Below, in pieces: positions 1 through 8,854 of a DNA stretch of 64,000 nt. The DNA comes from Bradyrhizobium sp. 164 (GTDB lineage Bacteria > Pseudomonadota > Alphaproteobacteria > Rhizobiales > Xanthobacteraceae). The stretch lies in assembly GCF_023073715.1 (NCBI RefSeq), contig NZ_JADPKA010000066.1, positions 124,001-188,000 of the forward strand. Reading direction: 5' to 3'. The notes under the pieces were generated by a model. It searched no databases. It worked only from the letters and a program-made list of their open reading frames with translations, and was not told the origin of the DNA. Within the stretch, counting starts at the first letter, position 1, and every line of letters begins with the position of its first letter. The position numbers were made by a program, and so were the translations under genes.

Positions 1-1
1 A

Positions 2-685
2 TGGTATCAGGGCCGCTACATTCAAGGCCTGATCGCGGCCAAGATGTCGAAGTCCGGCGTGCTGGGCTATATCGGCTCGTTCCCGATTCCGGAGGTCGTC
101 TCCGGCATCAACGCGACGATGCTGGCGGCGCAGACCATCAACCCGAACATCAAGGTCAAGATCATCTGGGCCAACACCTGGTTCGATCCGGGCAAGGAGG
201 CCGACGCCGCCAAGGCGTTGATCGATCAGGGCGCCGACGTCATCATGCAGCACACGGATTCCCCGGCCGCGATGCAGATCGCGAGCGAGCGCGGCAAGCT
301 CGCCTTCGGCCAGGATTCCGAGATGATCAAGTTCGGACCCAAGACTCAGCTGACCTCAATCCTCGACACCTGGGGCCCCTACTACATCGAGCGCGTCAAG
401 GCCGAGCTCGCCGGCACCTGGAAATCCGAGGACACCTGGGGCGGCCTCGACAGCCACATGTTCGCGATGGCGCCCTATACCAACATGCCTGATGACGTGA
501 AGAAAATGGCCGAGGATGCCCAGGCCGCGATCACAGCCGGCAAGCTGCACCCGTTCAAATGCCCTATCATTGGGCAGGACGGCAAGCCGGTCGAGTGCAA
601 GGGCGGCGATCACCTCGATGACGGCCAGATTCTCGGCATGAATTTCTACGTGAAGGGCATCGACGACAAGCTTCCGGGCAAGTAG
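2..685 (+). CDS. BMP-family ABC transporter substrate-binding protein, 5' end missing
   Basis: The reading frame is open from the first bases of the window, so the N-terminus and signal peptide lie outside; about 227 residues remain. The text YIGSFPIPEVVSGINA, the alternation of hydrophobic strands and helices, and the C-terminal G-MNFYVKGI are typical of the basic membrane protein (PBP1-BMP) family, which binds nucleosides and related ligands in the periplasm. The following genes degrade purines, so a purine or nucleoside ligand is likely, but that is inference from context. The internal ATG at 44 is only a methionine within the protein, not its start. Confidence 0.85.
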   Translation, partial: WYQGRYIQGLIAAKMSKSGVLGYIGSFPIPEVVSGINATMLAAQTINPNIKVKIIWANTWFDPGKEADAAKALIDQGADVIMQHTDSPAAMQIASERGKLAFGQDSEMIKFGPKTQLTSILDTWGPYYIERVKAELAGTWKSEDTWGGLDSHMFAMAPYTNMPDDVKKMAEDAQAAITAGKLHPFKCPIIGQDGKPVECKGGDHLDDGQILGMNFYVKGIDDKLPGK

Positions 686-780
686 CACGCTTCTTGCTTT
701 GACCAGATCACCTGCTCCTCCCGGAGGAGGTTCGGGAGGGGGTGGCCAGAAGCACCCGGCACTTGTGGTCGCCCCCTCTT

Positions 781-2130
781 TTATCCCCGCTGCATGCTCC
801 GCGCTGCCGAACTGTGGCGGCGGATGAGGTCCGCCACGTCGAGGCCCGGGATGGCGCCATCAACCACGGCCCATTGTCCCGCAACCATCACCCGATCGGC
901 CCGATGCGCCCCGCACAGCACCAATGCCGCCAGCGGATCGCCATGGCCGGAGAAGCGCAGCTCGTTGAGCTTGAACAGCGCGAGATCGGCGGCCTTGCCG
1001 ACCGCGATCTCGCCGAGTTCCGGACGGCCCACGCAAGCCGCCGAGCCCCTGGTGGCCCAGCGCAGCGCGTCCTTGTGGCTGACCTTTGTCACCCCGTAGC
1101 GGGCCCGTTGCAGCAGGAATGCGGCGCGCACTTCCTGCATCAGGTTCGACCCGTCGTTGGAGGCCGAGCCGTCGACGCCGATGCCGATGCCGACGCCGGC
1201 CTCCTCCATCTCGCAGACGGGACAGCAGCCGGACGCCAGCAGCTGGTTGCTGCACGCGCAATGGCTGATGGTCGTCCTGGCCTTACCGAGCCGCTTGATC
1301 TCGTCGGGGTTGAAGAAGATTCCGTGAGCGAGCCAGGTCCGCGCATGGAGCCAGCCGCATTGTTCGAGATAGTCGAGCGGGCGGCAGCCATACATCTGCT
1401 CGCAGAACTTGTTCTCGTCCTCGGTCTCGGCGAGATGGGTGTGCAGGCGCACATCGAGCTTGTCGGCGAGCTCGGCAGTGGCGCGCATCAAGGATGTCGT
1501 CACCGAGAATGGCGAGCACGGCGCGAGCGCGATCTGCACCATCGCATCCGCGCCGCGCTGGTGATGCTTGGCGACCACGCGCGCGCTGTCGGCGAGGATG
1601 GTGTCCTCGTCCTGCACGATGCTGTCGGGCGGCAGGCCGCCGTCGCGTTGCGACAGGTTCATCGAGCCGCGCGTGAGCAACACGCGCACACCGAGCCGCT
1701 TCGCCACCGCCACCTCGATATCGACAGCGTCTTCGAGCCCTGCCGGGAATACGTAATGGTGATCGGTCGTCGTCGTGCAGCCCGACAACAGCAGTTCCGA
1801 CATCGCGACGGTGACGCCGAGCTCCAGCGCCTCCGGCGTCAACTTCGCCCACACGGGATAAAGCGCCTGGAGCCAGGGAAACAGCTCGCGATCCATCGCC
1901 GCCGGCAGCGCCCGCGTCAGCGTCTGGTAGAAATGGTGATGGGTATTGATGAGACCGGGCAGCACGACGTGTTCACCGGCATCGAACACCGCGACATCCG
2001 CGGTCGCAGGCGTCCCGCCGGCCGGCACCAGTTCGACAATCCGGCCATCCTTCACGACGATCCCGCGCTCCGCCCCGTCGGCGAGGACGGCCAGGGGGTC
2101 CCTGATCCAGATCGCACTTGCGTCGGTCAT
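781..2130 (-). CDS. 8-oxoguanine deaminase-type amidohydrolase
   Basis: The protein has 449 residues, the usual length for the TrzN/8-oxoguanine deaminase group of the metal-dependent amidohydrolases. The N-terminal beta-sandwich is followed by GLINTHHHFYQT, with metal-binding histidines near 64-66. Further on come a HTHLAE segment near 230, ISHCACSNQ near 287 and GVDGSASND near 319, which supply the remaining metal and catalytic residues. It is expected to deaminate 8-oxoguanine (or a related aminopurine) to urate in the cytoplasm. It is transcribed away from the xanthine dehydrogenase genes starting at 2282, which suggests a shared divergent promoter region. Other cytosine, guanine or triazine hydrolases of this family cannot be excluded. 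Confidence 0.85.
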   Translation of the reverse strand: MTDASAIWIRDPLAVLADGAERGIVVKDGRIVELVPAGGTPATADVAVFDAGEHVVLPGLINTHHHFYQTLTRALPAAMDRELFPWLQALYPVWAKLTPEALELGVTVAMSELLLSGCTTTTDHHYVFPAGLEDAVDIEVAVAKRLGVRVLLTRGSMNLSQRDGGLPPDSIVQDEDTILADSARVVAKHHQRGADAMVQIALAPCSPFSVTTSLMRATAELADKLDVRLHTHLAETEDENKFCEQMYGCRPLDYLEQCGWLHARTWLAHGIFFNPDEIKRLGKARTTISHCACSNQLLASGCCPVCEMEEAGVGIGIGVDGSASNDGSNLMQEVRAAFLLQRARYGVTKVSHKDALRWATRGSAACVGRPELGEIAVGKAADLALFKLNELRFSGHGDPLAALVLCGAHRADRVMVAGQWAVVDGAIPGLDVADLIRRHSSAARSMQRG

Positions 2131-2281
2131 GATTGCCGCTTCTCCTCACATCCGCTGATGGCAGGCCTGCAAGGCGAGCCAGCCCGATTGCGTTCCGGCT
2201 GCGACTTGTTGTTGCGACTTGGCTCCGGTCTTGCAAGACTTTCTCTTGTCCGATTCACCCGGCGGAAGCGTTGGCGCAGCC

Positions 2282-3109
2282 ATGGATTTGAATACCATCA
2301 CAGCCGTCGTCCATCCGCAAACGCGGGCGCAGCTGCCGGTTTGGACGGCGGGCGACGCGTGGCTCGCAGGCGGCACCTGGCTGTTCTCGGAGCCGCAGGT
2401 CCACCTGACGCGGCTGATCGATCTCACCGACCTGAAATGGCCGGCGCTGACGATCACTGAGAGCCATCTCAGCATCGCCGCCACCTGCACCATCGCAGAG
2501 CTCGATGGTCTCGCCTGCCCCTCCGACTGGCTCGCGGCGCCGCTGATCGGCCAGTGCTGTCGGGCTTTCCTTGCTTCGTTCAAGATCTGGAAGACGGCAA
2601 CGGTCGGCGGCAATCTCTGCATGTCGCTGCCTGCGGGACCGATGATCTCGCTCACATCAGCGCTCGAGGGCGTCTGCACCATCTGGAAGGCTCACGGCGG
2701 CGAACAGAGGATCTCCGTCGCCGACTTCGTCACCGGCAACCAGCGCAACCGCCTGACGTCAGGCGACCTGGTCCGGCAGATCGATATCCCGATTGCCGCG
2801 TTGAGGCGCCGTACCGCCTTTCGCCAGATCTCGCTGGCGCCTGTCGGCCGCTCAGCGGCGCTTCTGATCGGCAGCCTCGATCCGGACGGCACGCTGACTT
2901 TGACGGTTACCGCATCGACGGTGCGGCCGATCCAGCTGACCTTTCGCAAGGCCCCAAACCCGAGTGCGCTTCGCGATGTGATCGCGCAGCAGATCACGGA
3001 CGACCTGTACCATACCGACATCCATGGCAAGCCGCTCTGGCGCAAGCACATGACGCTGCGGCTCGCAGAGGAGATCCGCGGCGAGCTCCTGGGGGGAGCG
3101 CAATCATGA
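2282..3109 (+). CDS. xanthine dehydrogenase FAD-binding subunit
   Basis: The 275-residue product belongs to the CO-dehydrogenase flavoprotein (medium subunit) family. It shows AGGTWLFSEPQVHLTRLIDL at the N-terminal FAD-binding part, ATVGGNLCMSLPAGP in the middle where the family binds FAD, and a C-terminal CODH-type domain. It should pass electrons from the Fe-S clusters of the partner subunit to NAD+. The start ATG at 2282 begins the recognisable domain; a longer in-frame extension upstream lacks similarity. Its stop overlaps the next start (ATGA at 3106-3109), so translational coupling with the fused partner is likely. Confidence 0.85.
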   Translation: MDLNTITAVVHPQTRAQLPVWTAGDAWLAGGTWLFSEPQVHLTRLIDLTDLKWPALTITESHLSIAATCTIAELDGLACPSDWLAAPLIGQCCRAFLASFKIWKTATVGGNLCMSLPAGPMISLTSALEGVCTIWKAHGGEQRISVADFVTGNQRNRLTSGDLVRQIDIPIAALRRRTAFRQISLAPVGRSAALLIGSLDPDGTLTLTVTASTVRPIQLTFRKAPNPSALRDVIAQQITDDLYHTDIHGKPLWRKHMTLRLAEEIRGELLGGAQS

Positions 3110-5901
3110 GCTTCGAAGTCAACGGCAAGGCGTTTGCGCAGGAGCCGCGCGCCGGCCAGTGCTTGCGCACGTTCCTGCGCGAGCTTGGCCATTTCGGCGT
3201 GAAAAAGGGCTGCGATGCCGGTGATTGCGGAGCCTGCACGGTGCTGCTGGATGGCGAGCCGGTACATAGCTGCCTGATCCCGGCGTTCCGCGTCCAGGGG
3301 CGCACCGTCACCACGATCGAAGGTCTTGGCGGGGACCACGGCGTCCATCCGATGCAGCAGGCGTTCCTCGATGCGCAAGGGTTTCAATGCGGCTTCTGCA
3401 CCGCCGGCATGATCCTGACCTGCGCCTCGCTGAACCAGGCGCAGCGCACCGATCTCGGCATAGCGTTGAAGGGCAATATCTGCCGCTGCACCGGTTATCG
3501 TTCGATCGAGGATGCGATCCTCGGCAAGACCAATGTCGAGGCGAGCGTCGAGGCCGGCGCCGCATTCGGCCGCAGCCTGCCGGCCCCTGCAGGTCCCGAC
3601 ATCGTGCGCGGCAAGGCGCGCTACACCTTCGACAGCGCCATCGACGGACTGCTGCACATCAAGCTGCTGCGCGCGCCTCATGCCCACGCCAGGATCGTTG
3701 CGATCGACAAGTCGGACGCCCTTGGCGTCCCCGGCGTCCACGCCGTGCTGACGCATGAGGATGCGCCGCCTGTCCTGATTTCGACCGCGCGGCATGAGAA
3801 GGAGTGGATGGATCCCGAGGACACCCGCATTCTCGACGACGTCGTCCGCTTCGTCGGCCAGAAGGTTGCCGCCGTCGTTGCCGAGAGCGAAGCGGCCGCC
3901 GAGGAGGCGTGCCGTCGGCTGAAGGTCGATTACGAGATCCTGCCCGCGCTGATCGATCCGGAGCAGGCGATGGCGCCGGGCGCGCCCGTCATTCATCCTG
4001 CCCGCGCCATCGCGAACCGCGTCGCTGACGCCCAGCGCAATCTCGTCGCGGAGACGCATGGCGAATTCGGCGACGTCGCCGCTGCGCTCGCGACCTCCGC
4101 CGTCACCTTCGAGGGCACCTTTCACAGTCATCGTGTGCAGCACGCCGCATTGGAGACCCATGGGGGCCTGGCCTGGCTCGACGACGCGGGCGTGCTCAAC
4201 GTCCGCACCTCGACGCAGGTCCCGTTCCTGACCCGGCGTGCGTTGGCCGATATCTTCAAGCTTCCCATGGACAAGGTCCGCGTGTTCTGCGAGCGCGTCG
4301 GCGGCGGTTTTGGCGGCAAGCAGGAGATGTTCGTCGAGGACGTCCTGGCGCTCGCTACGCTCAAGACCGGGCGGCCGGTGAAACTCGAGCTGACCCGCGA
4401 GGAGCAGTTCATCGCGACCTCGACGCGCCACCCGATGCGGGTCCACATCAAGGCCGGCGCAGATGCCGGCGGCAAGCTCACCGCGCTCCAGCTCGACGTG
4501 CTCTCCAACACGGGCGCCTATGGCAATCACGCCGGCCCCGTGATGTTCCACGCGCTGGCCGAGTCCATCAGCGTCTATAATTGCCCGAACAAGCGCGTCG
4601 ACGGCGCCGCCGTCTACACCAACACGGTGCCGGCGGGCGCGTTTCGTGGCTACGGCCTGCCGCAGACATTGATCGCGGTGGAGGCAGCGATCGACGAGTT
4701 GGCGAAGCAGCTCGGCATCAGTCCCTACGAGATGCGCCGGCGCAACATCGTCAGGCCCGGCGACCCCATGCTGTCGCCGCCGCCGTCCGAATATCACGAC
4801 GTCGTCTATGGCTCCTACGGGCTCGACCAGTGCCTCGACCTCGTCGAGCGCGCGATGCAGGCCGATGGCCCGCAACCGGACCTGTCGCCGGAATGGCTGA
4901 TCGGCGACGGCGTCGCGCTGACCATGATCGACACGGTGCCCCCGGCGGGCCATATCGCCGACGCCATGATCGCGCTCAACGACGACGGCGGTTTCGACCT
5001 GACCGTCGGCACTGCCGAGTTCGGCAACGGCACCAGCACCGTGCACCGGCAGATCGCGGCAACGACGCTTGCGACCACCGCCGACAGGATCCGCCTGCGC
5101 CAGTCCGACACCGCCCATGGCGGGCACGACACCGGCGCCTATGGCAGCGCGGGCATGTTCGTTGCCGGCAAGGCGACGCATGCGGCGGCCATCCAGCTTG
5201 CAACCGAGCTGAAGGCGACGGCCGCAGACGCCTGGCTGTGCGATGCCGGGAGCTGCGCGCTCGAAGCTGACGGCGTCGTTAGCGGCGTCCGGCGCATGCC
5301 TTTTACGGAGCTGGCGAAGCTCGCGCGCGAACGGGGACAGCGATTGGCAGGCGTCGGCAATTCGGACGGCACGCCCCGCTCGGTCGGCTTCAACGTGCAG
5401 GGTTTTCGCGTCGCCGTGAACAAGGGCACCGGCGAGCTCAAGATTCTCAGGAGTGTGCACGCGGCCGACGCCGGCGTCGTCGCCAATCCCATGCAATGCC
5501 GCGGGCAGGTCGAAGGCGGTGTTGCGCAGGCGCTCGGCGCCGCGCTCTACGAGGAGATGGTGATCGACGCAGGCGGCCGCGTCACCAACCCGAAGTTCCG
5601 CGACTACCACCTGCCCTCCTTCGCCGACGTGCCGCGCACCGAGGTGTTCTTCGCCGAGACGTCCGACACGATCGGACCGCTGGGCGCGAAGTCGATGAGC
5701 GAGAGTCCGTACAATCCGGTTGCGGCCGCGCTCGGCAACGCGATTGCCGATGCCACCGGCATCCGCTTCACCGCGCCGCCTTTCAAGCCGGACCGGCTGT
5801 TTCCGGCGCTGCTCGAGAAGTTTGGCGGCCAGAGCGGGATGGTTCGCTTCACCTCTCCCGTAGGGAGAGGTCGGAGGGCATCGAAGATGCGATCCGGGTG
5901 A
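3106..5901 (+). CDS. xanthine dehydrogenase, fused 2Fe-2S and molybdopterin-binding subunits
   Basis: The 931-residue product fuses two normally separate subunits. Residues 1 to about 150 form a small subunit with a plant-type 2Fe-2S site (CDAGDCGACTVLLDG, then a later Cys) and a second all-helical cluster (QCGFCTAGM, ICRCTGY). From about 165 onward it is the xanthine dehydrogenase large subunit with RVGGGFGGKQE and the C-terminal GAKSMSESPYNP, whose Glu aligns with the catalytic base. It oxidises purines such as hypoxanthine and xanthine to urate with the FAD subunit encoded just upstream. The last 17 or so residues are unusual: the frame runs into a palindromic element beginning at 5848 and ends inside it. 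Confidence 0.88.
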   Translation: MSFEVNGKAFAQEPRAGQCLRTFLRELGHFGVKKGCDAGDCGACTVLLDGEPVHSCLIPAFRVQGRTVTTIEGLGGDHGVHPMQQAFLDAQGFQCGFCTAGMILTCASLNQAQRTDLGIALKGNICRCTGYRSIEDAILGKTNVEASVEAGAAFGRSLPAPAGPDIVRGKARYTFDSAIDGLLHIKLLRAPHAHARIVAIDKSDALGVPGVHAVLTHEDAPPVLISTARHEKEWMDPEDTRILDDVVRFVGQKVAAVVAESEAAAEEACRRLKVDYEILPALIDPEQAMAPGAPVIHPARAIANRVADAQRNLVAETHGEFGDVAAALATSAVTFEGTFHSHRVQHAALETHGGLAWLDDAGVLNVRTSTQVPFLTRRALADIFKLPMDKVRVFCERVGGGFGGKQEMFVEDVLALATLKTGRPVKLELTREEQFIATSTRHPMRVHIKAGADAGGKLTALQLDVLSNTGAYGNHAGPVMFHALAESISVYNCPNKRVDGAAVYTNTVPAGAFRGYGLPQTLIAVEAAIDELAKQLGISPYEMRRRNIVRPGDPMLSPPPSEYHDVVYGSYGLDQCLDLVERAMQADGPQPDLSPEWLIGDGVALTMIDTVPPAGHIADAMIALNDDGGFDLTVGTAEFGNGTSTVHRQIAATTLATTADRIRLRQSDTAHGGHDTGAYGSAGMFVAGKATHAAAIQLATELKATAADAWLCDAGSCALEADGVVSGVRRMPFTELAKLARERGQRLAGVGNSDGTPRSVGFNVQGFRVAVNKGTGELKILRSVHAADAGVVANPMQCRGQVEGGVAQALGAALYEEMVIDAGGRVTNPKFRDYHLPSFADVPRTEVFFAETSDTIGPLGAKSMSESPYNPVAAALGNAIADATGIRFTAPPFKPDRLFPALLEKFGGQSGMVRFTSPVGRGRRASKMRSG

Positions 5902-5977
5902 GGGGTCTCACTGAGTCCCACCGCCCCTCACCCGGATTGCTGCGCAATCCGACCTCTCCCCGTCGGGGAGAGGTGAA
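5848..5977. repeat. palindromic intergenic element, copy 1
   Basis: A 130-base element with near-perfect inverted ends (TTCACCTCTCCCG at the left, CGGGGAGAGGTGAA at the right) and a second inner inverted pair (GATCCGGGTGAGGGG against CCCCTCACCCGGATT). It begins inside the 3' end of the xanthine dehydrogenase gene and supplies its stop codon, then fills the gap to the convergent gene at 6007. Such hairpins are common in Bradyrhizobium-type genomes and may act as a bidirectional terminator here. Confidence 0.85.
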
Positions 5978-6006
5978 CCACCGACAGCCCGTCGAAATTA
6001 CATGCT

Positions 6007-6897
6007 TTAACTGCCGCGATAGGTCGAATAGCTCCACGGCGTGACCAGGAGCGGCACGTGATAGTGCCCCTCCGGCTCGCTGAGAGCAAAGCGCAGCGGA
6101 ATCTCGTCGAGGAATGGCGGGTCGGACAACGGCACGTTACGTTCGGCGTAATATCTGGCAACGCTGAACCTGAGCTCGTAGCGGCCGATCGGCACGGGGC
6201 GACCGCCGATCAGCGGCTGATCCGTGCGGCCGTCCGAGTTGGTTACTGTGCGCGCAATGACACGGCTGTCGCCGAGGCTCGCAAGCTCGACCAGCTCGAC
6301 CGGGATGCCGGGCGCGGGCTTGCCCGTGTGATTGTCGAGCACATGCGTCGACAGCCGGCCGTGCACCTTCAGCTTGTCGTCGGCGACGATGAGCTGATCC
6401 AGCCGCAACGCGGAGATGCGGCCGATCTCCTCGATCGCACGCCTTGTCTCGGTCTTGACGATGTTGAGCAGCCGCATCTCGAAGTCACGCAGGATGGAAT
6501 CCCTGGTGTAACGGCGCACACAGACGATATAGGGGAAGCCGAACTTCTCCCGATAGGCGTTGTTGACACGCTCGAATGCCGCGAATTCGGCGTCCGACAG
6601 CCGGTCGAGGCCGGCGCTGTTTTGCTCGTCGATTGATTCCGCCGTGAGACCGGCGGCGCGCTGCGTCTTGTTGGCGAGATCGGGATGCGCCCGGATCAGC
6701 GCCAATTGCACGTCCGGTTCAGCGCTCTGGATCGCCGCCAGCAGCGCGGCGTGCAATTGGTTGATGCCCGCGAACGGCCGCTTGCCGGCGAGCTGTTCGG
6801 CGATCCATGGCGAATATTCGACGACGTTGGCGAGTGCCGCGACGAAATCGGCTTTGCTTGCGGCGTTGACGTCGGCCAGCGAGATCTGCGACATCAT
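6007..6897 (-). CDS. uraD: fused OHCU decarboxylase / 5-hydroxyisourate hydrolase
   Basis: One polypeptide carries both enzymes that follow urate oxidation. The N-terminal half (about 165 residues) is an OHCU decarboxylase with AHPDLANK and KFGFPYIVCVR, the conserved active-site regions. The C-terminal half is a transthyretin-like hydroxyisourate hydrolase beginning LSTHVLDNHTGKPAPGI and ending with the hallmark YRGS. Together they convert 5-hydroxyisourate to OHCU and then to S-allantoin. The start at 6897 (or the adjacent ATG at 6894) leaves 4-7 bases after the puuE stop; a longer frame would overlap puuE. The gene is part of a three-gene minus-strand operon. Confidence 0.9.
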   Translation of the reverse strand: MMSQISLADVNAASKADFVAALANVVEYSPWIAEQLAGKRPFAGINQLHAALLAAIQSAEPDVQLALIRAHPDLANKTQRAAGLTAESIDEQNSAGLDRLSDAEFAAFERVNNAYREKFGFPYIVCVRRYTRDSILRDFEMRLLNIVKTETRRAIEEIGRISALRLDQLIVADDKLKVHGRLSTHVLDNHTGKPAPGIPVELVELASLGDSRVIARTVTNSDGRTDQPLIGGRPVPIGRYELRFSVARYYAERNVPLSDPPFLDEIPLRFALSEPEGHYHVPLLVTPWSYSTYRGS

Positions 6898-6901
6898 CCT
6901 C

Positions 6902-7837
6902 TCACTCGATCTCGAATGCGTCGGCCGCAAAGTGCGCGTGCTTGTCGTGCCAGTGCTGCGCGATCTGCAATCGCGTCGGCACCCAGACGCGCTCGTGCCT
7001 GCCGATATAGTCCAGGAAGCGCATCAGCCCCGCAGCGCGGCCAGGCCGGCCGGCAAGGCGGCAGTGCAGACCGACCGACATCATCTTCGGCGCGGTCAGC
7101 CCTTCCGCATAGAGCACGTCGAAGGCATCTTTCAGATAGGTGAAGAACTGCTCGCCGTCGGCAAACCCTTGCGGGTTGATGAAGCGCATGTCGTTGGCAT
7201 CTAACGTGTAGGGAATGATGAGCTGCTTGCCGCCTGCGCGCTTGACCCAATAGGGCAGATCGTCGGCATAGGAGTCGCAGAGATAGAGGAAGCCGCCCTC
7301 CTCCATCAGGAGACGGTTGGTATTGATGGAGGAGCGCCCGGTGTACCAGCCGAGCGGCCGCGATCCGGTCGCCTCGATGTGGACGCGGATGGCTTCGGCG
7401 ATCTCGGCGCGCTCCTGCGCCTCGGTCATGTCCTTGTGCTCGATCCACTTCAGGCTGTGGCTGGCGATGTCCCAGCCCGCCTCCTTCATGGCAGCTACGA
7501 TTTCCGGATTGCGTTTCAGCGCGGTCGCGACTCCGAACACGGTGGCCGGCCAGTTGCGTTCGCCGAACATCCGCCACAGCCGCCAGAAGCCTGCGCGCGA
7601 GCCATATTCGAACATCGATTCGATGTTGGCGTGGCGCTGGCCCGGCCAGGGCTGGGCCCCGAGCACGTCGGACAGAAAGGCTTCCGAGGCGCGGTCGCCG
7701 TGCAGAATATTGTTCTCGCCGCCTTCCTCGAAATTGACGACGAACTGCACCGCGACCCGCGCGTTGCCGGGCCACTCGGGATGCGGCGGATTGCGGCCGT
7801 AACCGCGAAGATCGCGCGGGTAGCTTGCGTCGGTCAC
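6902..7837 (-). CDS. puuE: allantoinase PuuE (polysaccharide deacetylase-like)
   Basis: The 311-residue protein starts YPRDLRGYGRNPPHPEWPG and continues with VVNFEEGGENNILHGD, both typical of the PuuE group. These are allantoinases built on a NodB/polysaccharide deacetylase barrel rather than the amidohydrolase fold. They hydrolyse allantoin to allantoate. The gene touches the DUF3830 gene upstream (stop and start are adjacent at 7837/7838) and is followed directly by the uraD fusion, so the three are probably cotranscribed. No uricase is visible in the window, so the urate-oxidising step must be encoded elsewhere. Confidence 0.9.
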   Translation of the reverse strand: MTDASYPRDLRGYGRNPPHPEWPGNARVAVQFVVNFEEGGENNILHGDRASEAFLSDVLGAQPWPGQRHANIESMFEYGSRAGFWRLWRMFGERNWPATVFGVATALKRNPEIVAAMKEAGWDIASHSLKWIEHKDMTEAQERAEIAEAIRVHIEATGSRPLGWYTGRSSINTNRLLMEEGGFLYLCDSYADDLPYWVKRAGGKQLIIPYTLDANDMRFINPQGFADGEQFFTYLKDAFDVLYAEGLTAPKMMSVGLHCRLAGRPGRAAGLMRFLDYIGRHERVWVPTRLQIAQHWHDKHAHFAADAFEIE

Positions 7838-8251
7838 TCAGACTTCCTCGAAGCGGATCGGTAGAGCGCCCTTCCACAGCACGCTCTTGCCGAGCGTCGC
7901 CAGATTCTCCAGGCCCGAAGTCAGCGTGATGAAATGGTTGCCGGCGAGCTGGCCCATCTTGCTCGCGAAATGCACGCCACCATAGGCGAGCAGGATCTCG
8001 GTCTCGCTGATACCGCCGGGATAGAGGATGATCTGGCCGGGCGCGGGATAGCTCGTATGGTTCTCGTAGCCGACGCCGAAATCGAAATCGCCGAGCGGCA
8101 TCCACACCCCTTCGCCACTCCAGCGCACATGGATGATGTGACTTTCGAACGGCAGCGCCTTGCGGAAGGCGGCGACAGTCTTGGGTGCCAGCTGCTCCTC
8201 GAAGCGGGCATCGAAGGTGAAATCGCCGGCGCGGATAACGAGTTTGCTCAT
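7838..8251 (-). CDS. DUF3830 family protein
   Basis: A 137-residue protein beginning MSKLVIRAGDFTFDARFE, with YPGGISETEILLAYGG in the middle. These match the DUF3830 family, small cyclophilin-like beta-barrel proteins of unknown activity. The ATG at 8251 begins the recognisable domain; an upstream in-frame ATG at 8299 adds low-complexity sequence. It is the first gene of the operon DUF3830-puuE-uraD, which argues for a role in purine or allantoin metabolism, but the function is unknown. Confidence 0.75.
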   Translation of the reverse strand: MSKLVIRAGDFTFDARFEEQLAPKTVAAFRKALPFESHIIHVRWSGEGVWMPLGDFDFGVGYENHTSYPAPGQIILYPGGISETEILLAYGGVHFASKMGQLAGNHFITLTSGLENLATLGKSVLWKGALPIRFEEV

Positions 8252-8339
8252 CTCATCTCTCTGGGTCGGGGGCGTAGCCCACCGTGGACTCCTCGGCAAA
8301 GAGCATTCCGTCGGGCCTCGCGCAAGGGGCGTAGCCGCA

Positions 8340-8609
8340 TCACCGGCGGTCGTAGGACCAGCCGAAAATGCCGCTCCGCCGGACCTCCGGCTCCGCGGCA
8401 GGCAGCGGCGCCTCCTTCAGTTCCGTGTGCGGCGACGGGGGCGGCGCCGGCAGGGTCTCGCATGTCATGGAGTAGACCAGCTTGCCATCCGCCGTACGCC
8501 CGATCGGGGCACAGGGGTCCGGATGCGCCGCCGTGGTCTGCGGCTTCATCTTGACTTGCGCAGCCGCCGGCGAGGCGATCAGCAGCAGAACCAGCAGATA
8601 TCTCGACAT
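8340..8609 (-). CDS. small secreted protein, unknown function
   Basis: An 89-residue product with a clear signal peptide (MSRYLLVLLLIASPAAAQ, cleavage after AAA or AQ). A Pro-rich mature part contains two cysteines (DPCAPIGRTADGKLVYS and MTCETLPAPPP), which could form a disulfide in the periplasm. It sits alone upstream of the purine operon on the same strand. I do not recognise a family. Confidence 0.6.
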   Translation of the reverse strand: MSRYLLVLLLIASPAAAQVKMKPQTTAAHPDPCAPIGRTADGKLVYSMTCETLPAPPPSPHTELKEAPLPAAEPEVRRSGIFGWSYDRR

Positions 8610-8854
8610 CGTTGTCGCTCTGAAAACTCAACGCGACCATTGAACCGGATTGCGGCGGGCAAGTCCACCGGCGCCGCGGGTGCGATTGCGGAATATTTAG
8701 CCGAATGCGCACACACGCCTTCGCGTCCTCGCGGCGCGTTTCGCCCGAGCTTTGCTTCGTCGCTCCACCCTCAAAGCCGAGAGGGCGCAGGGAAGGCCGC
8801 ATAGGCGTTAAGTTTATTCTTGAGTGTTGGAATCACACGTGATTCCTAGCCGGG

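Noticed and set aside
742..2460. Long plus-strand frame of 572 codons
   Set aside because: It is the reverse of the amidohydrolase gene; the composition is Arg/Ala/His-rich with no domain, and the minus-strand frame has clear family motifs.
2692..5610. Minus-strand frame of 972 codons opposite xanthine dehydrogenase
   Set aside because: A shadow of the GC3-biased true gene; no recognisable protein features.
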